This document shows, piece after piece, positions 50,801 to 61,266 of a DNA stretch of 64,000 bases. The number at the start of each line of letters is the position of its first letter. The first letter of the stretch is position 1. Source of the stretch: Cinnamomum chago (Eukaryota; Streptophyta; Magnoliopsida; Laurales; Lauraceae); contig CP142453.1 of assembly GCA_038049695.1 (NCBI GenBank), positions 2,125,501-2,189,500 of the forward strand, given 5' to 3'. Both the position numbers and the translations under genes were made by a program. Under the pieces are notes generated by a model. That model saw only the letters and a program-made list of their open reading frames with translations, was not told the DNA's origin and ran no database searches.

Positions 50801-53800
50801 GCAAACTCTTGCTAGAATAAAATGGTGCAGAACAGAATAGTGTAATATTAAGATATTGAAATATTTTTTATGTTCGGCAGCTTTCAAAGAATGCAACAGA
50901 TTTTAAAAATTGTTTGGCAGATGTTGCAGATTATAATATATGTTATAAAAAGTTTCTAGATAACAACATTTTAATGTTACTTATCAGAGTAATCACTAAT
51001 AAAATACTTTATTTTGGTGTAATTTGTTGCTTCAAATCAAACAATGGGGTTCACCTTCGAAATCAAACTACTCAAATTTACTTTCTCACCCTGTTCTATT
51101 ATTAGGGAAAGTTTCACCAGCAACACCATCATCATCATGGCCACCACCCCACCATCATCGTCACCATTATCAACATCACCACTATCACCATCACCACCAC
51201 CACCACACCAACATCACCACTATCACCACCACCATCATCATGAACACCATCCCATCATCATCATCGCCACCACATCATCACCATGATCACCATCACCGAT
51301 CATCATCATTGGCATCATTAACATCATCATGATCGCCACCACTCATCATCAGTGCCGCCGCCGCCATCATCATGATAACCATCTCATCATCATCACCGCC
51401 ACCGCCGCCAACACGCACCACCCATAATCATCACCACCACTGCCACCACATCATCGTCGTCGTCATCTTCACCACCACCAGCAGTACTACTAATTAGGAT
51501 CATCATCATGACATCACTATGATTGCCACCATGATCATTATCACCGCTATCGCCATCACCACCAGCATCATGATCACCACTAACTACCACCATTATCGCC
51601 ACTTAGCATCACCATCCCCATCATCATCATCGTTACCGCCACTTAGCATCATCACCATTGTCATAAACATCATCATCATATTATCACGACCACCACCATG
51701 ATCATCATCACCACTCTCATCATCATCGTCACCACTGCCGGCACCACTATTCATCATTTTTGTGATCGTCATCGTCGCCGTTGTCCTAACAAGTGCACTC
51801 TCTTTTGGGAAGGGCAAGAGGCAAAGGATTTTGGTAAAGACAACATTTTGAAAGATTTTGATATTCCAAAGGGGGAAATGTAGGAAAAAATATTGAACTT
51901 TATGGGGAAAAAAAAGAATATTTTCTTCTTTTCTTAGTTTGCCAAACACAGTGGTTTTTTTAACTTTAGAAAATGAAAGATTATGTTCTCTAATTTACCA
52001 TTTTTATATGTTTTCTTTTCCATCTAAACAGGAACATAGCTTCCTGTAGAAATTTTTTGTTTATGGTTAGAAAGATATATAAACTAAGTAAGGGAAAACA
52101 TAAATGGTAAATCTACTCTTCCAGCATGCCAAAGAAGTGCATGGGTTAGGGCATCCCCTGTTCCATCAACAATTGGCAGGATTCAAGCATAAGGTAGTGT
52201 AGTATTGTTAAATTGATGAGACTAAGGCCCTGTTTGGTATCTCTACTCTTTTTTGGATAGACCCATCAAAATAGAGCCATTAAAAAAAGAGTTATAAAAA
52301 AAAAAGAGGCTAGAATCACAAGAAGTGTTTGGTAATGCAAGGATCGATGTTAAATAGACTTTTTTATATCAATGGTTGAAAGTTTTTTACAAATTTTTCG
52401 AGATCCACAAGGTATCAAGCCTTGAAAATTGATCCAATCGCTATGATCAGCCTTCCAAAAAGATCTAACAGTTTGGATCTTGTGTTTGGAGCCCACATAA
52501 TCCAGAAAATTGCATCCAATGGCGCACGTATTTTGCACATATCTTGAGATTGGTGATGATCGAACGGCTGAAATTTGGTCTCATGGTCGTGTTTGATCTT
52601 GTGAACATTTCCAATGGTTGGATCTTGATTTACACTCCCAGAAATAATATTAAAAAAATAGAAAAATGTAACTGCTCATGGACAAATCCAACATTGAGCA
52701 TAATACATCAATGGCTGATATTGTTTTGTAAATATCTTGAGATCCACAATGTATCAAGCCTTGAAAATTGCGCACATAGCCTCTTCAGCCTTCCAAAGAG
52801 ATCCAACGGTTTGGATCTTACATTTAGGGCCCACGGATTTCGAGAAACTGTAACCAATTGCTCACGTATTTTTTTCACATATCTCGAGAATGGGGATAAT
52901 CCAACGGCTGAAATTTGGTCTCATGGTCATGTTTGATCTTGTGAACATTTTCAACTATTTGGATCTTGATTTACACTCAGATTTTGAAGAAAAAAAAAGG
53001 GCGAGGAGTGAATGGGCCGGGAACACTAATCACCCCCTCTATTTTTTTCCCTCTACTTTCTACATGCATCTAATGGTGGGCTGTGGGAAATAGAGGCATT
53101 GTCTCTACTTCTTTACGCCATTTAGAGGTTGTCATACGCCGCCAAACGCCTCTATTCTCAAAATATCTACCCGATTTAGAGATTTTGAGAAATAGAGGCA
53201 AAAAATAGTGATGCCGAATCGGGGCTAAGTCATGTGTGCTGCGAGTTGATTCCACTTCTAGCCTAATTGGTGTCATTGTTAGAATCGATCATGCCATTTC
53301 TTAAATTCACCAAATTGAATGGCGAACTGGTTACAAAGAACCAATGCCTAGGTCATGATGAAACACAAACAGTAGTTGTTTCAAAAAAATTACAAATTCC
53401 AGGACTGTTACGTAAGTACATAAAATACAGGGAGTGGTGTATTATAAATACATGAGAATTACAATATTATAAATACAACAGACAGGTTGCTCAACCCTAG
53501 CGGAATGACCAGTCTTGTTCTCTCTCAAATTCTTCTTCAATCTTCTATAACCCTAGCTCTTTCTTTCTCCTTTTTTTCCCTTTCTATTTTATTTCCATCT
53601 TCTTCTTTGACTTTAACTTGATTCTCCTTCAAGTTAAAGATCTCAACTGTTCGTAAACCAAATTAATGTCTTATGAAACTAGGAATCAGATGACCAATGG
53701 AAGGGCTTTCTTATCAACATCATAAATCAAAAGGCTTTCTTATCAATTTTATATATATATATATAAAAAGTCAAGGTTTGTTTTTTCGTGAAAAAAAAAA

Positions 53801-56800
53801 TTAATATTTATGCAGTAGGAAAGTTCCCTCAAGGCCATTGTACCTCTTCAAGCTTTGTATGGGAAACTCATCTCAGACTTAACAAAATATCCCTTTCATT
53901 GACATTATATCAGTATGCCACCTAGGCATGTGAAGTGTCCACTAAAAGCCAAAAACAATTTTGAACAAAATTTTACTGATAAAAAAATTGAATGCAAATT
54001 TATATTGTCAGTAAGAACAGATTATCTGGTGAACATTAATTCATAAATTGCAGTGCCAAAGTCAAGGAAAGTCGTCATATTCATACTTCACAATCTTTGA
54101 ACATGTGGATGCTTGTGCCATTAAACACTTAATAAGAGTTTCAAAATAGCAGTGTGTTTCATGCTCAATAATTAAGATTAACATGGCATTTTATGAAATT
54201 GCCCCACATGAAGAATTAGAAAGTAGAAACAGTATCTGTGAATATTGCATGTATGTTTTTCTCTTCCCCAAGATAGTAATGGTATATATGACCAATCAAA
54301 AAATGGAAATACATATATGATTTTTATGTTTTTTCTTTGTATTTTCATTAGAAGAAACTGTTATATAGAAGAAAAGAAAAAAAAAATAGCATAGACAAAT
54401 CCCTTCACTCTTCCCAACCAGCACTCAAATAAGAACATGTCCACACACCTTCTTTAGCTAGGGAAATATTCATCACAAGAAGCTTACTTGCCAAAACCTA
54501 ACAAAGGAACTAAGAGAAAATCTTCACACCACTAAAGAAGTCAAAGAAGCCCACTATACAGTATTCAACAAGTCCCAGTTAAAAATGATCAGACCAAGAA
54601 AGTGAATCAAAATAATCTCAATCACTAACATAAGGCTCTCATTTCAGCATATCTCACAGTATGGTACTCAGTATGCAGGATTGAAGACTCCAAACAATGT
54701 CATAAAAACACTACAGCTATAATTCACACAATAAGTTTGCTAAATGTCCCAACGATTAAAGGAGAGCACAAGATTGATATTTAAAAACTGCATCAAGAGG
54801 CACTTCTGCAGTTAAAATCTCCTTGATCAGTTGTTGACAATTATTCAATCAATGGCTTGCAAATGTATTGTTAGAACTAAAAGGTAAAGAATAGCTGAAG
54901 ACCTATTTTGGATGGGAAATCACCCAATAATCACATAAAACCCAAACATCCAAAAACTCGAGATGTTTGCTTAATGCCCAATAATTATTCAATTAAGTGT
55001 GCTAGAAAGTTACAATGGTACACTTGTCATACAGAACAGATCTGGAAACCCAAACAAGGAAAGACCTCATCACCATGCATCCAGGACTAGACAAATCAAA
55101 AAAGAGAAAGCCAATTCAGATTTTTAACCAATCTGATTGGCAAACAGCCCTCAGCTACAAGGCAATGGATAGCACATCTGATACATTTGGGTGTTGGGGG
55201 GGTGGTGGGTGATTAACTGACATCAAAAGCAGGAGCTTGGAGATCAGGTAATAGCAGTGTGTCCAAACAGAATGAACTCCAGTGTAATCCAAACCTCCAA
55301 ATCCACCTACTGCAGCCACTCAGACCCACCTATAGATGAAAAAATGACTTTATTATACTCATTAACTCATACTTCCACATCAAAAGTAGTGCAAAAACAT
55401 CAGCAAGATTATGCTCATATAAAATGAATTGCTGAAAGGCATGAGCAATTTTAGGATCCTGCACCATAACAAATGTACAGTTTGCTGAGCCTCCAATTTC
55501 TGTGCTGTCAATATGGTGGGCCTCACAGTGTATGGAGGATGTCCCAAACTCTCACATAGTTGAAAGCCTGTACCATCAACTCTACCAGAAGAATATATAT
55601 AGTACTGTTGTTTGACTGTAACTCATAGCCATTTAATGTCGGCACTGAGCACTGTGATTGAAGAGTATGGTCTTCTAATCTGAGATTGTAGAGACATCCA
55701 CCTTCCATTGTCAGCCCACTGCATAACAGTCTGGATGACCAAATCAAAGGTGATGCTTGTTCCAGAATTAGCGGGCCCATTACATAAATAGTCCAGAGAC
55801 TAAGCCATAGGCAATGCATGTATATTGTGCAGAAATTAGAAGTGCAGCAAACTGTACTTCTGCTGTGGCCAGGACCCTATATTTCTTTAAAATGCTAAAT
55901 CCAATAGAACAGTAACATACCCTTGATTTTGGAGAGGTTTAGATGCTCATTACAAAAATCCTTTTCATCCTTAAGAATGCAGGTCTCCTTCAATGTATCC
56001 TTGATCTGCCAATTACCCCAAGTTTCATGTGAATCATTTGAAAAATTCAAACCACTATTGTCCATTCAGACATTTTATTACACTCATCCTCCAACTGATG
56101 ACTATGCATATAAGTTCAGCCATGTTGCTCTTTTCTCCCTAATCTGACAAAATTGATGGAACTATTTAACCAACAGCCATTGCTCTAATCAACTAAATGT
56201 ATCACTTCTTAACATTTATGCAATCAGTATCCCACTTTTAAGTTCTGACTATCTATGCACATGAGTCCCTGGCACAGTTGGAAAGTGCTAATTCTTGCAA
56301 CTAGAAGGTTGCGGGTTCAAGTCATGTTAACAATCAAAAAACAAATACGCTTTTTATATGGTTAGTAGTTGTGCAACTCTGACTTGAAAATGGTTCAAAA
56401 TGCCACAATACAATAAGACCTGGTACAAAGTAGATGCAGACCTTTGAAAATCGACTCTCATGCAATAATGTATATTTGACACTCACTTCAAAAGATTTTC
56501 AGCCAGCATTGACATGACAAGATGAATAAGCATAGGTGTAATAAATAATAAATAAAATATAACAAAGTGCCCTAGCCTGAAGACCAACAATTCCCTGTTC
56601 ACACTTTAATATCTCCTGCTCCATTCAACTACGAGTCTCAGCTTCAATTATAAAGAACTTCCCCATTTGACACGTGAATACCAGCACACATACATGTCTA
56701 TGTAAAATGGAAAATTCTTAAAAGACTACATGACAAAAAGGTTCTAATGGAACCCTTGCTATCATTTTTTAATATGGTTCCTTTTAACAGCAACACCTTG

Positions 56801-57289
56801 CACTCATTAAGAATTACTCCCACCCTGAGCTACTCAAGTACATAAACATGGGGTACGATCCCGAGGCCGCTTTAACAAATCGTAAGGATTCACTCCGATC
56901 AAAATAACCATTGGTATCTGATTTAAGCTCCTAAAAATCACAACAGAACAGACTTACAGATCATCATTTGCTCAAAAAAAGTGTGCATTGGTTTTCTAAA
57001 AGTTTCTCAATCAAATTGGCTTACCTTTCTCCACATTTGCTAATATATTGAATGGTGATTTTACTATTTTCTTTTAAAAATTTAATTGTGAGTTTCCATT
57101 TGTTAAAAATAAATTAAATTGATTGTGAATTTCCATTAAATAAACAGTTCTGACTGAATTCAACTTGGCGAGGTCCAGTCCAGTTTCTGGAAACTGGTCT
57201 TTAAGATTCTTCTGTCCAATCATTCGGAAGTCGCAAGATACAAAAGCATAAGACGTGCTATGCAAATGCGCATGTGCACACACACACAA

Positions 57290-57325
<36 letters not shown>

Positions 57326-59104
57326 CCTCTAAGGTTCGAATTAAATCCACAACTTGTTAAGTGCTTTGCAAGTTTCTCTCCCAATTGTTGTTGCCAGTTT
57401 TCCATTCCCTTGACTTCAGGTGTAGCCCATACAACTGCTGTCTCTGTTGTCAGGTTGACACTGGCAGAGGATACCTGAGGCTGTTAATAAAAATTTCACA
57501 TCATTGGTTAGCAGATGACTGCAGGAAAACAAATCATAAAAAAAAAAAAAAGGATACAATCATCATTCCGAACCAAAATGCATTCACTTGAAGATGACAA
57601 GCTTTGCTTACACTTTGCGGACATTTAGTCCTTTGGGCAGGGTGATGTTGCCATGGCTTGCCTAGGGGTTGTCTGGATGCATCCGATAATATGTTCATGA
57701 TTCTTAATATTGGGACAGGGTATAATTATAATATTGGCAATGCCAAGAAGTTAAAAAGGTCTTTGATTTGTTTCTCTTCTTTCTTCTTTCTTTAGATGAC
57801 AATAGTTATTTATTTAATTAAAGAGATCCATAGTGCTAGTGTGCAGGTCAATTTCCATCTCATGCCATTTCAGTGGTTTAATATAGTTTATTTAATCGAA
57901 AATCTCCTTGACCAACCAAACACGCCCAAAATAATTAAACCCAGAAAACAAGCTTTCCTACTTTTGGGTCCCATCCACTCAATCCAGAAACAATGTATTC
58001 GATGACTAAGCAAGTTTCTTCCAAATGCCAAATATTTCAATGGAGCTGGATATTTTTCCTACTACAATGTAATACAACATTCATAGTAAATCTCGCAACA
58101 TCTCCAGTCCAAACATGTGTCTGGAACTCCACTAAAATATAAATTGCATGATGTCAAGTTCTTGCAAAATAACCATCACAAAAATGTCTTGCAAAATACT
58201 GCAATGTTATGCTCATCCAAACGCAAAAGAAATAAAAACAGCAAAAAGAAACATGAACATTTACCTGACTTTCAAGTATCCGTTTCACACTCGCCGCGCA
58301 TCCTCCACATGTCATTCCCTAACAAAAAAAAAAAAAATCAATTTTAGAAAAATGATACACAACTACACATAATATATGTCTGCATTTGGGGGATGTTTGT
58401 ATGCATTTTTTTTTTTTCCAAAAATAAGCATCAAATAACCTTTTCTTTTAGAGAAATCAATAACCCATTTCCATAAAAGGAAAAGTTATTCGATTCACAT
58501 TTTTAAAACTTCTGTTTTGATCCTTATTTTTAACCACTAATGGCATAAATACTATGTATTCAATTCATATGTATTGTAGTGCAAACAAACAGGCCCAGGC
58601 CCTGGCACTGGCCCTGGCCCTGGGAGAATGAAAAACAGAAGATCGATTACTCACTCCAACATCGAGAATGATCACATCTGGAGACAAAGCCGAAACGGCA
58701 TCAGCCTCTCCTCCGACGGATCTCGCCTCCGAACCGCCACCATTCGATCCTCCGTCGCCTCCACCTCCGCCACTTCCTCCACCGACTCCATTGCCGCCTC
58801 CGCCTGAACCAAATGCCCTAGCACTAGCAGAGCTAGATATATGAGCTAACCGGCTCGAAATAGGCGCCGTTGATGACGGGTTTTGGAACAGCATTCCGGC
58901 GAAAGAGATCAGAAACCATTCTCTGGATTTGTGGAGATCGGCGGGAGAGAAGCATCTGGTCCTGCTGCAGATGGAGGAGAAACGAGTTTGGAGGGATGGA
59001 TTGGGAGGGGTTTTGGAGAAATGACGATGGAAAATAGGGTTTGGAGAGAGTTTTAGGGTTTTGGAGATGGTGGAGAGAGGGATCGTAAGAGCTGCGGACT
59101 CCAT
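32190..59104 (-). CDS. PAA1: chloroplast Cu+-transporting P1B ATPase, PAA1/HMA6-type
   Basis: The family member pumps Cu+ across the chloroplast envelope and supplies plastocyanin and plastid Cu/Zn-SOD. My model has 17 exons, 2,886 nt, 961 aa, close to Arabidopsis PAA1 (949 aa as remembered). Exons in transcript order: 59104-58655, 58318-58265, 57480-57327, 49526-49452, 49294-49014, 45903-45670, 45253-45155, 44956-44807, 43262-43116, 41214-41164, 41070-40898, 40509-40377, 39250-39153, 37371-37131, 36449-36246, 33810-33730 and 32450-32190. All are GT-AG with agreeing phases. Features: transit-peptide-like N-terminus and Gly-rich linker, HMA domain with GMTCGGC (CxxC 154-157), TGE 438-440, CPC 552-554 in the membrane, DKTGT from 596, HP 648-649, GSGA 678-681, GDGIND 808-813, and MxxSS in the last transmembrane pair. 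All catalytic residues are present, so the gene looks functional despite 24 kb of intron. Confidence 0.96.
33888..35372. repeat. possible decayed transposon in PAA1 intron 16
   Basis: The left side GGTTCTAAAAAACAGCCGAG and the reverse complement of the right side, GGGTTTTAAAAATCAGACTC, look like diverged terminal inverted repeats, both followed by GAGTTGA or GACTC words. The interior is AT-rich without coding potential. No target-site duplication was identified. Confidence 0.3.
35801..35864 (+). repeat. compound (AT)n-(GA)n-(CA)n microsatellite
   Basis: An AT run (with one C) at about 35801-35836 is followed by (GA)n and (CA)n to about 35864, in PAA1 intron 15. Confidence 0.9.
36246..40509 (-). 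CDS. PAA1: PAA1 exons 12-15: nucleotide-binding and hinge domains
   Basis: Exon 12 (40509-40377) carries HPVGKAI, the His-Pro of the P1B nucleotide-binding domain. Exon 13 (39250-39153) carries EEPGSGAIA. Exon 14 (37371-37131) carries YMLSGDKK. Exon 15 (36449-36246) carries MVGDGINDTAALASSDVGIAMGGG written here in part only: GDGINDTAAL is the Mg2+-binding hinge motif. All are intact. Confidence 0.93.
39876..39929 (+). mobile_element. tRNA-like SINE head in a PAA1 intron
   Basis: TGCCAAGTTGGC at 39876-39887 fits RNA polymerase III box A, and GGATCGAATCC at 39919-39929 fits box B, at tRNA-like spacing. The region does not fold as an obvious complete tRNA, so a tRNA-derived SINE or tRNA pseudogene is likely. 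It lies antisense to PAA1. Confidence 0.5.
40898..41214 (-). CDS. PAA1: PAA1 exons 10-11: CPC metal site and phosphorylation motif
   Basis: Exon 10 (41214-41164, 51 nt) encodes VVACPCALGLATPTAVL, containing the CPC intramembrane Cu+ site that defines P1B-1 ATPases. Exon 11 (41070-40898) encodes LLLRGGDILEKFALADTIVF then DKTGT, whose Asp forms the phospho-intermediate. Confidence 0.95.
41724..41781. repeat. T-rich mini-insertion with perfect 14-bp direct repeats
   Basis: TATGGAGTAGAAGA occurs at 41724-41737 and 41768-41781, flanking a (TTTA)n-type insert ending GAACGGAAG. It lies in the PAA1 intron between exons 9 and 10. Confidence 0.65.
41815..42710. repeat. ~400-420-bp tandem duplication (about 2.3 copies) in a PAA1 intron
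   Basis: Copy A is at about 41815-42200, copy B at about 42217-42605, and a partial third copy at about 42611-42710. Shared landmarks are TTGGTCTAAA(C/T)AT then CAATGTGG, GCACCACCAGT, AATTAGTCAAAGCAGA and ATGGTAATGTATCTAATGCC. It is non-coding and diverged by about 15-20% by eye. Confidence 0.7.
43116..49526 (-). CDS. PAA1: PAA1 exons 4-9: transmembrane helices and actuator domain
   Basis: Exons 4-5 (49526-49452, 49294-49014) encode a charged linker (KEKLN-like, ending RLKESG) and the first transmembrane helices (VSWALCAVCLLGH, then GSPMNTLVGLGA-type sequence). Exons 6-8 (45903-45670, 45253-45155, 44956-44807) encode two more helices and the actuator domain with SSFTGEPLPITK, the TGE dephosphorylation loop. 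Exon 9 (43262-43116) encodes the helix leading into the CPC helix (QLSCSVL). Confidence 0.92.
46758..46850 (+). repeat. 59-bp tandem duplication
   Basis: CGGGCTCTTGTTATAAAATGG followed by (C/T)CATAAACGAC occurs at about 46758 and 46817, in PAA1 intron 5. Confidence 0.7.
47171..47860 (+). mobile_element. 5'-truncated LINE with RNase H remnant
   Basis: The plus strand, in broken frames, encodes an RNase H-like fold typical of plant non-LTR elements: LNFDGSF, then GGIGGVIKDWKGNVL, ANEAEVYTLL, VIEGDSYSVIQW and, after a stop, ALAKEGVF. It ends AATAAAATTTACCGTT then poly(A) at about 47793-47802. A 41-bp direct repeat with three mismatches flanks it (47171-47211 and 47820-47860); this may be an unusually long target-site duplication. 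Frameshifts make it inactive. It sits in PAA1 intron 5, antisense to the gene. Confidence 0.8.
51116..51776 (+). repeat. ~660-bp imperfect (CAY)n trinucleotide array
   Basis: The stretch is almost entirely CAT, CAC and ACC triplets with occasional GCC and TCG interruptions. Frames through it give poly-His/Thr/Ser on one strand and Asp/Gly-rich products on the other, all artefacts of the repeat. It may sit inside a decayed element, since TTTGGCA-like words occur on both sides (about 50915 and 51940). Confidence 0.9.
52226..53225. mobile_element. PIF/Harbinger-like element, 1,000 bp
   Basis: The left end GGCCCTGTTTGGTATCTCTA matches the reverse complement of the right end, GCCCCGATTCGGCATCACTA, at most positions. 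TAA flanks both sides (52223-52225 and 53226-53228). Two diverged internal copies of about 280 bp are offset by about 341 bp (about 52367-52642 and 52700-52982), sharing CGGCTGAAATTTGGTCTCAT and GTTTGATCTTGTGAAC. There is no transposase, so it is non-autonomous. Confidence 0.8.
56270..56323 (+). mobile_element. tRNA-like SINE head in PAA1 intron 3
   Basis: TGGCACAGTTGG (56270-56281) fits box A and GGTTCAAGTC (56314-56323) fits box B. The body downstream (to about 56410) is not like the three-copy SINE family of this window, so it is a different family or an old tRNA pseudogene. Confidence 0.55.
57281..57320 (+). repeat. compound (CA)n-(AT)n microsatellite next to PAA1 exon 3
   Basis: A short CA run is followed by an AT run ending seven bases before the exon 3 boundary (donor side in transcript sense). 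An AU-rich tract there is compatible with efficient plant splicing. Confidence 0.85.
57327..58318 (-). CDS. PAA1: PAA1 exons 2-3: N-terminal heavy-metal-associated domain
   Basis: Exon 2 (58318-58265, 54 nt) encodes GMTCGGCAASVKRILESQ, with the Cu(I)-binding CxxC. Exon 3 (57480-57327) encodes the rest of the ferredoxin-like HMA fold (PQVSSASVNLTTETAVVW ... SCGFNSN). The metal-binding loop sits on its own micro-exon, which matches an intact HMA domain once spliced. Confidence 0.93.
58655..59104 (-). CDS. PAA1: PAA1 exon 1: transit peptide and Gly-rich linker
   Basis: The exon covers 150 codons. The first ~95 residues are rich in Ser, Pro, Arg and Leu and poor in acidic residues, as expected of a chloroplast transit peptide. 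A Gly/Ser-rich linker (about 98-125) and DVIILDVG follow, the lead-in to the HMA fold. The ATG at 59102-59104 is followed by ESAAL and is the only reasonable start. A (CT)n tract lies just upstream in the leader. Confidence 0.93.
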
Positions 59105-59400
59105 TTTTAGGGTTTTGATCGTCTTCCCCTCTCTCTCTCTCTCTCTCTCTCTGTTTTTTCTCTGTTAGATGGTTGTCTCTGAGTCTGAGAGACTTCTTTG
59201 CGTGTGGATTTTGAAGGCGGCAGCGGGAGATGGAGGAGAGAGGATTGGATGAAGGTATGAAATTACGAAAATACCACTACCTGGCCTTTTTCCAGGTTAT
59301 ATAGCGAAAATTGAACTTTTTTGGTCTTACTTTCTGTGGTCGTCCGAATTCATGCTTTGGGGGCGGGGGCGGGGGCGGGGGCGGGGGCGGGCTTGACTAT
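59105..59400 (-). promoter_or_regulatory. PAA1 upstream region with CT leader and G-rich run
   Basis: A (CT)n tract at about 59131-59152 lies next to the ATG; on the minus strand it is read as GA. A (GGGGGC)5GGG run lies at 59359-59391, about 255 bp upstream of the ATG. I see no GTAC-based copper-response element cluster that I would defend. Confidence 0.5.
59359..59391 (+). repeat. (GGGGGC)n run, potential G-quadruplex
   Basis: Five GGGGGC units plus GGG give six G-tracts separated by single C residues on the plus strand, which satisfies the usual G-quadruplex pattern. It lies on the non-transcribed side upstream of PAA1. Confidence 0.85.
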
Positions 59401-59588
59401 TTTTTAGAATTTATTTATACGAGAATTTGAGCGTAAAACTTTTATTCGTACAAATTTAAATATTTTCAGTATAACTGTTTCGTACAATAATTGCACTACT
59501 CATGACTTTAGAATATCACGCCAATAAATTTTAGAAAAATGCTTAAACTTTAATAGTTCATAGACGAATGTCCAGTGTGAGCGTAGTT

Positions 59589-59762
59589 TTTTTTTTTTTC
59601 TATCAAAGGGTTCCCAATCATTTGGGTTGAATTAATCCCTTCGGGCCCATAGGAAAGTTAGGTAAACTCTCATTTAGTCCTAATGTAGTAGCGCAATTTC
59701 GAATCTACAACCTTCTAGTGCAAACCGTATTCTTCGGCCAACTGAGCTACCCGTTGAGGTTA
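59589..59762 (-). mobile_element. tRNA-derived SINE, copy 2
   Basis: Same family as the copies at 16682 and 61358: minus-strand head GGGTAGCTCAGTTGGC, box B-like region with TTCGAAATTG, body ending in CCTTTGATAG and poly(A). A 15-bp duplication with one mismatch (AGTGTGAGCGTAGTT/AGTGTGAGTGTAGTT) lies at 59574-59588 and 59763-59777. It is the shortest and most diverged of the three. Confidence 0.88.
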
Positions 59763-59799
59763 AGTGTGAGTGTAGTTATACGGTTAACATCGCGATTTA

Positions 59800-60902
59800 T
59801 ATCTTTCAGATTAAATATTATTATCTTTATGAAATTTGTGAAAAAAAATATAAAAACAATTTGATGAGAGTTGATTCCACTCTAAAGTTAAGTATATATG
59901 AAACATATGATAAAATATCATAAAAACATGAGTTCTCATGCATTGTCGATTAAGTAATCAATCTTCCATTAAGAGCAACTCTTGTTAGGATTAAAAAAAA
60001 AAAATCTACACCCCTCTTTCACAAGTGAAAGGCACTTATTTTGAGTGATTTAGAGTTTTAATACCGAGTCACAATGCATATGTCACTAACTCATTGATGC
60101 ACCTTTAACTTGTCATGCGGTAGCCTAGCTCATTTATTAGGATCAGGACTGTGTGAGCAATATAGCAAGAGGAAAAAAGGCACGTAGGAGTACCAATGAC
60201 TCTTCTTTGTCATTTTATCATGATTTTATCACACTCATCCAAATCATGCAGGCCTTGATCATATAAATTTTGACACCATCGCATTTCTATAATGGCTAGG
60301 TCACTTCCTCCCACTCTCCCATTCTTCATGATAGTTGCTGAAACGTAGTATACAAGCTTTTTGTTTTTACACACCGGTCTTGGGGCTTAGAACCCACACA
60401 AGTGAAAAAAAGAAAATAATAGCCACACACATGGGGAGAGGGACATGCATGGTTGCAGCGAGCTAAACAAGCCCTTATTGTTGAAGTTTATGGTGTTTAG
60501 ATGCCACTCCATGACAAACATGGTTCTGCAGCCAATTCTCCACGACTGCCTGTAATGAAACATGTGCAAATGGATGTTCTACATAAGATAAAAAAAAAAA
60601 AAACAGAAAGCTCGAGGAGATTAAATAATGCTGAGAAGATATGGACGGGAGGAGATTTGAAGAAAAATATTCCAGCCATGTGCCTTTTCCAATATGAAAT
60701 ATGAGGATGTAGCCATCATGGCACTTTCTTCCACCAAACCCATGACATTGACCATGTGCCACCATCAGAAGCATCAATGACCTCCAGATAATTAAATTGT
60801 ATTCATGTTTATCACGTGCCTTACCACACGAAGTTCTAACTTGAAATGGTGTTTCATGACTTTTTTTAAGGGTGTTCTCACTTCTAAGACCGTGTGATAT
60901 AG

Positions 60903-60934
<32 letters not shown>

Positions 60935-61260
60935 GAAGGCACTGACAAATGGAGTCAGGATCCTCTATGCAGTTTATACATAAAAGTTGACCAATCACAG
61001 TGCGTCAAAGTTGATACAAAACCATCTGCAACTGGTTCAAATTGCGTTGGTTTTGTGTCGGCGTGGCGCACCATAAATGGTCCACTCACGGAGAATTGAT
61101 ATCAATTACGACTGAAGGTCCTCTTTTAAGATCTCTCATTGTCAAAAAAGAAAAAAAAAAAAATTGGAGCAGCATAAATGATCAAGTAATCTCTCTTTTT
61201 ACATGGATATTGTTATTTTACTTTCAAGTTGACCCTCTATGTTAAGTCTATCCATTATTG
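59800..61260. other. spacer, no gene seen
   Basis: Simple A/T tracts are present, including a poly(T) of about 30 at 60907-60934. The open frames on the minus strand between 60387 and 60998 include lysine runs encoded by that tract and show no recognisable similarity, so no gene is called. Confidence 0.4.
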
Positions 61261-61266
61261 AAAGCT

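Larger units (their letters stand above)
49527..57326 (-). other. 7.8-kb third intron of PAA1
   Basis: This is the largest intron in the window. It holds a CAY repeat array (51116-51776), a 1,000-bp PIF-like element (52226-53225), a SINE-like head (56270-56323), and otherwise AT-rich sequence. The short frames in it are not conserved exons, because exons 3 and 4 join in phase directly. Confidence 0.85.

Noticed and set aside
51024..51949. Several His/Thr/Ser- or Asp/Gly-rich frames, suggestive of metal-binding proteins
   Set aside because: They are direct products of the CAY triplet array and lie inside a PAA1 intron.
60387..60998. Minus-strand frames up to 157 aa with lysine runs
   Set aside because: The lysines come from a poly(T) tract and the rest has no similarity to a known family.
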